From: Brachypterus glaber
Lineage: Eukaryota; Arthropoda; Insecta; Coleoptera; Kateretidae
Length of the DNA stretch: 64,000 bases
Reading direction: 5' to 3'
NCBI GenBank assembly: GCA_958510825.1
Contig: OY294050.1
Span: 43,537,249-43,601,248 of the forward strand
Shown here: positions 52,827 to 64,000 of the stretch, one piece after another
How the letters are laid out: each line of letters starts with the position of its first letter
Position numbering within the stretch: position 1 is the stretch's first letter
Notes under the pieces: generated by a model
Database searches by the model: none
Told to the model about the DNA's origin: nothing
What the model saw: the letters and a program-made list of their open reading frames with translations, nothing else
Translations under genes and position numbers: made by a program

Positions 52827-54341
52827 CACTGGTCGACAAATCTGAAGATTTCTCTAACTGAGATTCCAGAAATAGGTTTATACTAATTTTGGGTCGCTGA
52901 ATCCAAATCCGAAGGCCGTTTGTCTCCATCACCCTCAGATTTTTTTTTATCATAAAAAAAGTTGAAATTAGGAAAATCGATTTTGTGTAATTACAAGGAA
53001 ATGCTTTGACTTATCACATTAAAATTAAGTATGGTTAATAGTGGTAATATAAGTTATTTATTCCCCCACTTACCCAAAAATACAATTGTGTGTATGTCAG
53101 AGGCGTGCGTTCTAAAGTGTTTCTGTAATATATTTCTCCAACAAAATTTATGTTTAAGAATTTTACAATTTCGATAAAAAATTATTATTTATTGATTAAT
53201 TTTACGTAAAAAACATATTGGACCTTTTGATCAAAGGTCAATAGTTTTCGAGAAAAATAGGTTTAAACATATCTCTGCCACTAAGAAAAAAACTGCTGCC
53301 AACAAGGTCTATAGGTCTAAGTTTATTAAAATAAAAATAAATAAATTAAAAAAAAAAATCCGAAAAAAGTGTCTTTCTTCGTTTTAACGAAAAATAAATT
53401 GAAAAAAAAAAAATAAAAAAAGTTTTAACCCCGTTTTACCCCCTTACCCCACCCCGATTTTTAAGAAAAAAAAATATCCTAGCCACACAAAAAAAGGTCA
53501 ATAGTTTTTTTTTCCTATGTATTTAGAGGCGCTGAATCCGAATTTGAAGTCAAAATAGCACCTTATCCAATTAGTTTTTCAGGTGATGTGCTATTTTGAC
53601 CTCAAATTCGGATTCAGCGCCTCAAAATACATAGGAAAAAAAACTATTGACCTTTTTTTATGTGGCTATGATATTTTTTTTCTTAAAAATTGGGGTGAGG
53701 TAAGGGGGTAAAATGGGGTTGAAACTTTTTTTATTTATTTTTTCAATTTATTTTTCGTTAAAACGAAAAAAGACACTTTTTTCGGATTTTTTTTTTATTT
53801 ATTTATTTATTTTTATTTTTATTTTTATTTTAATAAACCTAGACCTATAGGAGAAAGTATTATCTTGTTGGCAGCAGTTTTTTTCTTAGTGGAACTTGCA
53901 GAGATATGTTTAAACCTTTTTTTCTCGAAAACTATTGACCTTTGATCAAAAGGTCCAATATGTTTTTTACGAAAAATTAATCAATAAATAATAATTTTTT
54001 ATCGAAATTGTAAAATTGTTAAACATAAATTTAGTTGGAGAAATATATTACAGAAAACATTAGAACGCACGCCTCTGACATACACACAATTGTATTTTCG
54101 GGTAAGTAGGGGAATACATAACTTATATTACCACTATTAACCGTACTTAATTTTAATGTGATAAGTCAAAGCATTTTCTTGTAATTACACAAAATCGATT
54201 TTCCTAATTTTAACTTTTTTTATGATATAAAAAAATCTGAGGGTGATGGAGACAAACGGATTTGGATTCAGCGACCCAAAATTAGTATAAACCTATGTCT
54301 GGAATCTCAGTTAGAGAAATCTTCAGATTTGTCGACCAGTG
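52827..54341. mobile_element. 1.5-kb palindromic foldback with CACTGG ends, copies 2 and 3 only
   Basis: CACTGGTCGACAAATCTGAA at the left and TTCAGATTTGTCGACCAGTG at the right. The inverted identity continues almost to the centre near 53,584 (GCTGAATCCGAATTTGAAGT against TCAAATTCGGATTCAGC). TAA is present on both sides (52,824-52,826; 54,342-54,344), a possible 3-bp duplication. With CACTG ends this fits a CACTA/EnSpm-like element, but no transposase is present to confirm it. The site in copy 1 (46,320-46,337) lacks it. Confidence 0.82.
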
Positions 54342-56978
54342 TAATCTGAGATGAGTACTTAATCCTACTTAATCCGTGTTTTTATGATATTTACTGCTAT
54401 CTGTATCCTTTTCAAAAAATTAATATAAAAATAAAATACAATCTTAAGTTAAAAGAAAAATATACATAACTATTAAGGAAAGACCACTTAACATAATGAA
54501 GACGAAATTTTTTTAAATTATAGATTTTACTCTAATCCCTACGGCTTTAAAATAACACTTTTAGAAAAAAAATCTACTATTAAAGAGTTTGTGTGTCTGG
54601 CCTTAAGTAATGTAGTGTTATCATATCCAATTTTAATGGAATATTTTAAATTATGGTGGATATCGTCGTATTTCCAATTGTTTTATCAAATTATTGGATT
54701 TTTTGTTTAATCATGCCATTTCTTACTTCAACAATAAATCGGTTTTTAGTTACTAACCAAGAACGATTAGCCTGCGCTGTTGCAAAGGCAGCCATTGGTG
54801 TATCAGTGAATTCTGGAATTTTCAGTAGTAATATCATAAGTGCATGTTGAATTATCGATAATTTTTCGTGTTACAAAATTCCGAGACCGCAGGTATAATT
54901 CAACATGCACGAATGGTATTTTGAAAGACTATTTCACAAACAAAATAAGGAAGTATATAATTTTACCATGTTTAATGTTGTTTTATATTTAAATTAAAAA
55001 TTTAAGAACTAAACAACAATATTATTTTACAACTATAATTAAAATTTTAAATCTCAAATTTGGCGCGCTTTTTAAAACCACTAGGTTCACTTGTTCGCGA
55101 ATGTTGCCAAGTCTAAACTTTGCTTGAGGGATATTTTATCATTGCAGTTTTTGTTCAAGAAGTTTAGTTTTCAACTACAAAGAAATAAAATAACGGTTGT
55201 TTCCACCCGTAAAAAAACAATTTGCGGTCGGTTTATAATAAAGTTTTCCAACCCTGTACTGGTACCAGCGCAGTCATTTGATGTTTTGGTTTCCGTCATT
55301 TAAAAGAAGTAAATTATTTACTTCCTTACTGTAAATATATTTTTAATAAATAAGTGTTTAAATTAGTTTTGAGTTGCCTGTTTTTAATACCCAGATTCAA
55401 TTAAATAAATTAAAATTTATGAATATCAGTGATTTAAAGCTTTTAAGATGGAAAGTGCATAAAATATAATATATTATCTGAAATTAATTAGTGTATACCT
55501 AGGATGTTTTGGTAATAAAATAAGCATTTATATTGCCAATCAATAAAAATAAATCAACTAAAGGTAAGCTTTACAAATTAAACACATTTTGCAAAAATAT
55601 AACATTTATTAAGATGTCAGTAAATGTCAGTTTCTAGTTTCCATAATAACCAAGTGATAACTGCACATGTGCAAAAATTATCAGATTCATTTTGATCTGA
55701 TTGGTCAAGAAACTAAAAATGCAAGGTTTTGATTGGCCTATATATTGTTTGTAAAATAGTCGGTACACATCCAGGTCATTCTACCAACTGTGACCACTAG
55801 GCTGTCTGGAACTTGGTCAGGTCCTTGGGTAAAAATTCATGTCAACTTGTGTGGTTTAAACTACTTCTTTAACGTGGAACACTTTATTATACTATTAACA
55901 GCGCGTGGCGCTAGAATAGTATTATACGGTAGTTTCGAACTTCCAAAATCTCCAAAAAGTCCTAGACAAACATTCTTAGGGTAAAATATTTCATGAAAAA
56001 CATTTGTATCTAACATTTTTAAAATGTCCTTTCAGGAAAATCCTGATATCTCCTAAACCAGAAGTAAAAAAGTAAAAAAAATAAAGAAAATATTCATTAA
56101 AACTGCGGTAATAAAAAAGACTTTAATAATTTGATAAACAGTTGCAGTGGCGTACCATCAAGTCCTAGAAGATGGGGTAAAAAACATAGTTGTACATTAT
56201 TTGTTGCTGTTAATACGAAAAAAAAATTAATCATTCTTAAAACAAACAAAAGTAGAGAATGTTTAAGCTTAAAAAAAAAAAAAGAATTAGTCAAATCCAT
56301 TAATTAGTTTTCGAAATATTTGAATTTAAAAAATGTCAATTTTTTAGGTGTCCGGAATTTAATGTGCGGCAGTGTACTTAAAAAATTAAAATTAAATAAT
56401 TAAAATTAAAAGATCTTTTTTTTGAAAAACGAAAGATAAAAAAAAACCCAAAAAAATTCAAACTTTAAAATTTTTTCAAAAATGTTCAAAAGTTTTTGTT
56501 TAAATTTTCTTTTTGCGGGGAATAAAAAATTAAAAAAACTAAAAAAAACATTAAAAACAAATTTTCAAAATTAATTTTTTTTTATTTTCTTTTTGCAAAA
56601 GACAAAAAAAATCAAAAAAAACTTTTTCAAAAATTTTCAAAAATTCTTTTTGCGAAAAACTAAACATTTTTGAAAAAAAAAACTTTTTTTCAAAAAAACA
56701 TTTTCAAAAAAAATTTTCAAAATTTATTTATTTTTTCTTTTTGTAAATTTTTCAAAAATTTTCGGTTTAAATTTTCTTTTTGCGAAAAACTAAAAAATTT
56801 TTTCAAAAAAACATTTTCAAAAAAATTTTTCAAAATTTTTTTTTCTTTTTGCGAAAAACAAAAAAAAATGCAAAAAAATTAAAATTAGTTTATTTTTTTA
56901 TTTTTTTTTAAGTTTAACCTCCATAACTTTTTTGTTTTTTGGGGGATTACATTCAAAATTGCTAGAATTGATCCTCCC

Positions 56979-57259
56979 AATTGGGAGGATTGGTGTAGTG
57001 GACTACCGCGTCGTACTTGTCGAGTTTACTACCCAAATAGCGTGAGTTCGATTCTCACCGGCGCCGATTTGCCTTTTTCAGTTAATTAATAATTGAAATT
57101 TGGCGAAGGCGTAAGTGAAGCGGACACTCCCTATAAATTGGTTGGAAAGTCAATTAAAGCCAGTGGTTCCCTCTACTACTAGCCCACACAAGTCTTGGAC
57201 TTAGGGGATGCTTAATTAAGTAGAATAGTACGAGGTTAAACAAAATGTAATGTAATGTA
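56979..57259 (+). mobile_element. tRNA-headed SINE, copy within tandem unit 2
   Basis: Same A and B boxes and (ATGTA)n tail as 48,961-49,241. It was duplicated with the unit rather than independently inserted. Confidence 0.85.
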
Positions 57260-58264
57260 ATAATAAACGTAATTTTTACTGAAAAAGTTACGTTAATCGG
57301 AATTTTCTTTCAGCTTTTTTCGATTTTTTTAAAAGTTGAACCCCCATAACTTTTTTGTTTCTGGGAGGATCACTTTCAAAAACAATAGTGATTTTCCCCT
57401 CATAGAACTTGATTTTTCCTGAAAATTTCAATATGATCGGATTATTTGTTCTTGAGTTATCGTGTCTACAAAAATCGTGACATTAGACAGACGGACAGAT
57501 TCACAGACAGACGGACAGCTTCACAGACAGACGGACAGATTTAAAACAAAAAAGTTGCTTATTTTTTCATGATACAAATTTATATTCAAGAATTTTTTGT
57601 CTAGGTGGATTTTTGATTTTTTTTGAAAATTCGAAACTACCGTATAATATTTTAGCGCTGGCGCTGTGAATAATACATAATAATAACTAAGCAAAAGGTA
57701 CACATTCGACTGAGTCGATCTTCCATGTATCCTACATAATTTACTTAAACTAGACCTAGTTACCTATACTGTAGGCCGCCTAAAGGGAAAGTATGCTTTT
57801 GTTGGCAGCAATATTTTTTTTGAGTTTTAAATAATTTTAACTTGCTTATTAAGAAAAAGCAATATACCATTCACTGTAAATAGTATATAATGGAATGCGT
57901 AGCATTACATATCTTCATGACTTTGTCATGACGTCAGATTTTGCGTGCGAGGACTAGTTTAAATTATTATCACGAGCAGTAAACTTAAACCTACCTTAAC
58001 TTGAAACATGCACAGAATAATATATACAATAAAATCATAGGTTACGAAAAACTTGGAAGTTTTGTTAAATTGTGTAAATGTCACAAAAAATCTGCACAAA
58101 TTATAATTACACTACTCAATTTTAAACGAAAAAAATCTTTAAAAAAATTCAAAAATAACTAGTTTTACGGAAAAGTTTGATATCTTTAGAGTAACCTATG
58201 TTGCCATTTAAAAGGTTGTCATCCACTGCCCCCTTGGCGCCACCTTATCGCAAAATCCGCGCGC

Positions 58265-59814
58265 CGGACTTTACAGCGAAAAACCAACCGCGAAGACCAT
58301 TACCGCGTGGTCCATTACTGCGATCGCCATTACCGCGACAAGCCATTACCGCGACAAGCCATTACAGCCCATATCCTTTACCGCGAAGACCATTACCGCG
58401 CAGTTCATTACCGCGAACGGTCTTTACCTCGTATGACTTTTACAGCGAAAATCGTTATACATTATTTTTACTTTATGTAAGGGTATTTTCGTGGGATTGA
58501 TGGCAGTTTGGGTTGGTTAGTTTTGGTTTTGGTTTGGACTTTTATTGATAAAGTGGGATTTTTACTAAATGTACCTATATATCTGTGTTTGTGTTTTTTA
58601 TGTGTGTTTTTTTTTAATTTATATCGACTAATTTGTATAAATCGCTGATTAATAATCAGTTTAGTATGAATAGTCAGGTCGATCAAAACAATAAAAAGTG
58701 CTAGGGGCAAAGACCTCGCTGTATACAGAGCGGTCCAAAAGTCACCCCCCCCCTCTTAACTTTTGAACCAGTTGAGATATCGACTTTAAATTTGGAACTT
58801 TTAAATAAGACAACTTAAACTATCTTTTAGCATATATTTAATACTTTCAGCTCTTAAAATGTGGGCAGGGGGGCATGGGGGCACATTTTTTTAAATGGAA
58901 AGGGGGGCGTGTAATACATCATTTTAAAGCTTATTCTCCATTTAACTCCATATTTTTAAATTTAAACAATTTTTTTTTGGGTTTAAAATGGGGTTGAAAA
59001 TGGGTATTAATGTCAAAATTCCTCTAAAAAACAAATAATTTTTTAGAAATGCCTAATTTCATCATAAAAAATGTTATTTATACTTTTAAACTAATTTTAG
59101 TTGACATAAATAAAAATTTATAAAAAAAAACTTAAAAAATCGAAGAATGTTTTAGCACAAAAAATTGAAAAATCAAAACCTTAAAAAACATTTTTAAAAA
59201 ATTTAAAAATGTTAGTTTAAATAGAGAATTTTATAAGCTTTAAAATGATGTATCACACGGCCCCCCTTTCCATTTAAAAAAATGTCCCCCCAAGCCCCCC
59301 TGCCCACATTTTAAGAGCTGAAAATATCAAATATATGCCTAAAGATAGTTTAAGTTGTCTTATTTAAGAGTTCTAAATTTGAAGTCGATATCTCAACTCG
59401 TTCAAAAGTTAAAAGGGGGGGGGGGGTGACTTTTGGACCGCACTGTATAAACATTTCATATACAGGAAAGAAAAGACTGTTAAAAAAATTGTAAGTGCGT
59501 AAATTACGACATGCTTTCTTGCAAGGGGCGTTTGCGTACTTCGGATGGAAATATTTTAAAGGAAACTAGTAATGGCCACAACCCTGACCCAGCAGCTATA
59601 TCAGTTGGACCTGTTTGATTGTTTTCTGCAAAATATTTTTTTTTTATTTATTCTTTTTTTCTTCAAATAAATTAAAATAATTATGCGCGGTAATGGTTTT
59701 CGCGGAAAGGTCCATGCGCGGTATTGAACCCTTCTCTGTCTCTGTCCATGCGCGGTAAAGTCCATGCGCGCTAACGGTTTCGGGGTAATGGACTGCGCTG
59801 TAAAGACCCCCCTT
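58265..59814. mobile_element. Motif-array family A element with nested MITE, tandem unit 2
   Basis: Copy of 50,247-51,796, including the nested TA-flanked MITE (58,726-59,445), at the same offset. Confidence 0.85.
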
Positions 59815-60524
59815 ACCGAAAAATAATGCATGTGATGTACACATTCCAAACGAGAATGGGCATTTTTATAAGGGTTTTGGGCCCACCTGCAACAGCAATG
59901 AATTATATGTCATTAGAAAGGCATTTTTATGTAGACTAAATAAGTTAAGAATTAACAGTCTATAAAAATATATACTGCACGTTTGTCGGTTAATAACCGA
60001 AAAATATTTATAAGAAAGTTATCTATCTGTCGTTAAAATCAAATGGACAGGAAACAGTGAATAGTACCATTTCATCCTTTTTGGGAATCATCAGCACTGT
60101 GTATCCTGTATGTTGCTAATATTCAAATAAAACGTTAGATAGATATAAAAGCATGGTGCCATCTATTGATGTGCACGGAAAAAAAAAAATATAGCTATTT
60201 GCTTATCGCTTAATGATTAAATTACTTCTTAAATGTGAAGGAATAACAAGAAACATAAGCAATGGGATCCAGATCTACTCTTGAAAAAATTTTTTCGGAT
60301 ATGTCCGAAATTAGGAGCCCTTTTTCAAATGCACAAAAATGCGCTGATTTTTTTTAACCGTGTTTTTTGGAAAAAATAAACTGTAATAAAATTGCTTTTA
60401 TAATAAATCATGGTTCGCTATAATAAGTTGTATCTGGTTATATAAAAAAAATATCAAAAAGTAATACCGAGTATTAAATATTGAATACATTGTAAATGGT
60501 ATCCGAAATTAGGCGACTTTCCTC

Positions 60525-63500
60525 TATGGTAGGTACAGGATCTTGGTTGGCTATTTGCAGTTAAAATTCCATATTTTGATTTACGGATTTACAAAAATTC
60601 ACATTATCCTTTAATAAAGGACCATCTTAAGTTAACATTTCTAAAACAAGCATTTCTTCTCGTTTTGACCAAAACTACACTTATTTCTTGTTTATCTATT
60701 TTTTTTTTTAATATATTCGTTTTTTATTTATTGCTCATCTTCTTTAAAATATAATATTTTATCGCAATGCTGTTTTTAATTTTGATTGGTGATTTTTAAT
60801 AATTTTCAATTTGACATATTATTTTTCAGACATGTCAAAAATAACACTGGTCGACAAATCTGAAGATTTCTCTAACTGAGATTCCAGAAATAGGTTTATA
60901 CTAATTTTGGGTCGCTGAATCCAAATCCGAAGGCCGTTTGTCTCCATCACCCTCAGATTTTTTTTTATCATAAAAAAAGTTGAAATTAGGAAAATCGATT
61001 TTGTGTAATTACAAGGAAATGCTTTGACTTATCACATTAAAATTAAGTATGGTTAATAGTGGTAATATAAGTTATTTATTCCCCCACTTACCCAAAAATA
61101 CAATTGTGTGTATGTCAGAGGCGTGCGTTCTAAAGTGTTTCTGTAATATATTTCTCCAACAAAATTTATGTTTAAGAATTTTACAATTTCGATAAAAAAT
61201 TATTATTTATTGATTAATTTTACGTAAAAAACATATTGGACCTTTTGATCAAAGGTCAATAGTTTTCGAGAAAAATAGGTTTAAACATATCTCTGCCACT
61301 AAGAAAAAAACTGCTGCCAACAAGGTCTATAGGTCTAAGTTTATTAAAATAAAAATAAATAAATTAAAAAAAAAAATCCGAAAAAAGTGTCTTTCTTCGT
61401 TTTAACGAAAAATAAATTGAAAAAAAAAAAATAAAAAAAGTTTTAACCCCGTTTTACCCCCTTACCCCACCCCGATTTTTAAGAAAAAAAAATATCCTAG
61501 CCACACAAAAAAAGGTCAATAGTTTTTTTTTCCTATGTATTTAGAGGCGCTGAATCCGAATTTGAAGTCAAAATAGCACCTTATCCAATTAGTTTTTCAG
61601 GTGATGTGCTATTTTGACCTCAAATTCGGATTCAGCGCCTCAAAATACATAGGAAAAAAAACTATTGACCTTTTTTTATGTGGCTATGATATTTTTTTTC
61701 TTAAAAATTGGGGTGAGGTAAGGGGGTAAAATGGGGTTGAAACTTTTTTTATTTATTTTTTCAATTTATTTTTCGTTAAAACGAAAAAAGACACTTTTTT
61801 CGGATTTTTTTTTTATTTATTTATTTATTTTTATTTTTATTTTTATTTTAATAAACCTAGACCTATAGGAGAAAGTATTATCTTGTTGGCAGCAGTTTTT
61901 TTCTTAGTGGAACTTGCAGAGATATGTTTAAACCTTTTTTTCTCGAAAACTATTGACCTTTGATCAAAAGGTCCAATATGTTTTTTACGAAAAATTAATC
62001 AATAAATAATAATTTTTTATCGAAATTGTAAAATTGTTAAACATAAATTTAGTTGGAGAAATATATTACAGAAAACATTAGAACGCACGCCTCTGACATA
62101 CACACAATTGTATTTTCGGGTAAGTAGGGGAATACATAACTTATATTACCACTATTAACCGTACTTAATTTTAATGTGATAAGTCAAAGCATTTTCTTGT
62201 AATTACACAAAATCGATTTTCCTAATTTTAACTTTTTTTATGATATAAAAAAATCTGAGGGTGATGGAGACAAACGGATTTGGATTCAGCGACCCAAAAT
62301 TAGTATAAACCTATGTCTGGAATCTCAGTTAGAGAAATCTTCAGATTTGTCGACCAGTGTAATCTGAGATGAGTACTTAATCCTACTTAATCCGTGTTTT
62401 TATGATATTTACTGCTATCTGTATCCTTTTCAAAAAATTAATATAAAAATAAAATACAATCTTAAGTTAAAAGAAAAATATACATAACTATTAAGGAAAG
62501 ACCACTTAACATAATGAAGACGAAATTTTTTTAAATTATAGATTTTACTCTAATCCCTACGGCTTTAAAATAACACTTTTAGAAAAAAAATCTACTATTA
62601 AAGAGTTTGTGTGTCTGGCCTTAAGTAATGTAGTGTTATCATATCCAATTTTAATGGAATATTTTAAATTATGGTGGATATCGTCGTATTTCCAATTGTT
62701 TTATCAAATTATTGGATTTTTTGTTTAATCATGCCATTTCTTACTTCAACAATAAATCGGTTTTTAGTTACTAACCAAGAACGATTAGCCTGCGCTGTTG
62801 CAAAGGCAGCCATTGGTGTATCAGTGAATTCTGGAATTTTCAGTAGTAATATCATAAGTGCATGTTGAATTATCGATAATTTTTCGTGTTACAAAATTCC
62901 GAGACCGCAGGTATAATTCAACATGCACGAATGGTATTTTGAAAGACTATTTCACAAACAAAATAAGGAAGTATATAATTTTACCATGTTTAATGTTGTT
63001 TTATATTTAAATTAAAAATTTAAGAACTAAACAACAATATTATTTTACAACTATAATTAAAATTTTAAATCTCAAATTTGGCGCGCTTTTTAAAACCACT
63101 AGGTTCACTTGTTCGCGAATGTTGCCAAGTCTAAACTTTGCTTGAGGGATATTTTATCATTGCAGTTTTTGTTCAAGAAGTTTAGTTTTCAACTACAAAG
63201 AAATAAAATAACGGTTGTTTCCACCCGTAAAAAAACAATTTGCGGTCGGTTTATAATAAAGTTTTCCAACCCTGTACTGGTACCAGCGCAGTCATTTGAT
63301 GTTTTGGTTTCCGTCATTTAAAAGAAGTAAATTATTTACTTCCTTACTGTAAATATATTTTTAATAAATAAGTGTTTAAATTAGTTTTGAGTTGCCTGTT
63401 TTTAATACCCAGATTCAATTAAATAAATTAAAATTTATGAATATCAGTGATTTAAAGCTTTTAAGATGGAAAGTGCATAAAATATAATATATTATCTGAA

Positions 63501-64000
63501 ATTAATTAGTGTATACCTAGGATGTTTTGGTAATAAAATAAGCATTTATATTGCCAATCAATAAAAATAAATCAACTAAAGGTAAGCTTTACAAATTAAA
63601 CACATTTTGCAAAAATATAACATTTATTAAGATGTCAGTAAATGTCAGTTTCTAGTTTCCATAATAACCAAGTGATAACTGCACATGTGCAAAAATTATC
63701 AGATTCATTTTGATCTGATTGGTCAAGAAACTAAAAATGCAAGGTTTTGATTGGCCTATATATTGTTTGTAAAATAGTCGGTACACATCCTGGTCATTCT
63801 ACCAACTGTGACCACTAGGCTGTCTGGAACTTGGTCAGGTCCTTGGGTAAAAATTCATGTCAACTTGTGTGGTTTAAACTACTTCTTTAACGTGGAACAC
63901 TTTATTATACTATTAACAGCGCGTGGCGCTAGAATAGTATTATACGGTAGTTTCGAACTTCCAAAATCTCCAAAAAGTCCTAGACAAACATTCTTAGGGT
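60525..64000. repeat. Tandem composite unit, copy 3, cut by the window end
   Basis: Nearly identical to copy 2. I noticed one substitution (A at 55,773, T at 63,791), but did not compare every base. It includes the foldback at 60,845-62,359 and the start of the CACAGCGC element at 63,908. The array may continue beyond the window. Confidence 0.95.
60845..62359. mobile_element. 1.5-kb palindromic foldback with CACTGG ends, in tandem copy 3
   Basis: Same element and same position in the unit as 52,827-54,341. It was inherited by duplication of the unit. Confidence 0.82.

Larger units (their letters stand above)
52507..60524. repeat. Tandem composite unit, copy 2 (8,018 bp)
   Basis: Head to tail with copy 1 and copy 3, offset exactly 8,018 bp from copy 3. 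It has everything in copy 1 plus the foldback at 52,827-54,341. Element positions are the copy 1 positions plus 8,018: CACAGCGC element 55,890-57,678, SINE 56,979-57,259, family A 58,265-59,814, nested MITE 58,726-59,445, truncated MITE 60,205-60,524. Confidence 0.95.

Noticed and set aside
46635..63321. Small frames recurring every 8,018 bp (for example 46,635, 54,653 and 62,671) as conserved genes
   Set aside because: The repetition reflects the tandem unit. The frames are 60-100 codons, some are homopolymer-derived (48,652), and none has a recognisable domain.

Overview
This window looks like gene-free, repeat-dense nuclear DNA from an arthropod, most likely an insect. It is strongly A+T-rich. 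It carries fragments of Penelope-like elements, Jockey/CR1-type non-LTR retrotransposons, a FLYWCH-MULE (Phantom-type) transposase and a tRNA-headed SINE, plus many foldback/MITE elements with TA, TAA/TTA or 5-bp target duplications. I could not recognise a single intact host gene, rRNA or functional tRNA. The species cannot be named from the sequence alone. Almost every open reading frame of 60-100 codons is chance or lies inside a repeat.

Layout. 1-5,360: the right two thirds of a motif-array element (family A, repeats of CGCGGTAA), a Jockey-like pseudogene (1,686-2,248, minus), several small inverted-repeat elements and plain A+T-rich DNA. 5,366-7,826: five head-to-tail copies of a 496-bp satellite, abutting a second Jockey-like pseudogene (7,831-8,409). 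9,785-15,836: MITEs. These include two copies of a 0.73-kb TA-flanked element, two long foldbacks with CAC... ends and 5-bp duplications (Transib-like; one has an empty-site partner in the window), and the first of three copies of a 0.7-kb dispersed repeat with a GC-rich hairpin. 16,320-19,557: motif-array families B (ACCTCGAAA) and C (GCGAACT), and two PIF/Harbinger-like MITEs. 20,000-23,500: two Penelope 3' ends fused head to head in an inverted pair, with an unoccupied copy of the target next to it. 24,122-25,124: a CR1/Jockey-type RT pseudogene. 25,389-31,110: MITEs, a second Penelope lineage and a SINE fragment. 31,776-33,366: motif-array family D (AGCGCTATTTTG), which contains a decayed FLYWCH-MULE transposase. 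34,348-42,190: a 97-bp minisatellite, a 2-kb foldback carrying a 73-codon CxxC ORF, a local duplication and more foldbacks. 43,844-45,375: the best-preserved Penelope element (RT plus GIY-YIG). 46,043-64,000: a tandem array of a composite unit. The first copy is 6,464 bp, the second 8,018 bp, and the third runs off the window.

How it fits together. The strongest theme is a group of elements whose ends are not simple inverted repeats. They are arrays of a short motif, in opposite orientation at the two ends, and each family has its own motif. One family (D) still has a MULE transposase, which suggests that the arrays are transposase-binding sites and that all the families are Mutator/Phantom-related. 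The second theme is the young tandem array. Its copies 2 and 3 share two insertions that copy 1 lacks, and the unit boundary falls exactly at the end of one of those insertions.
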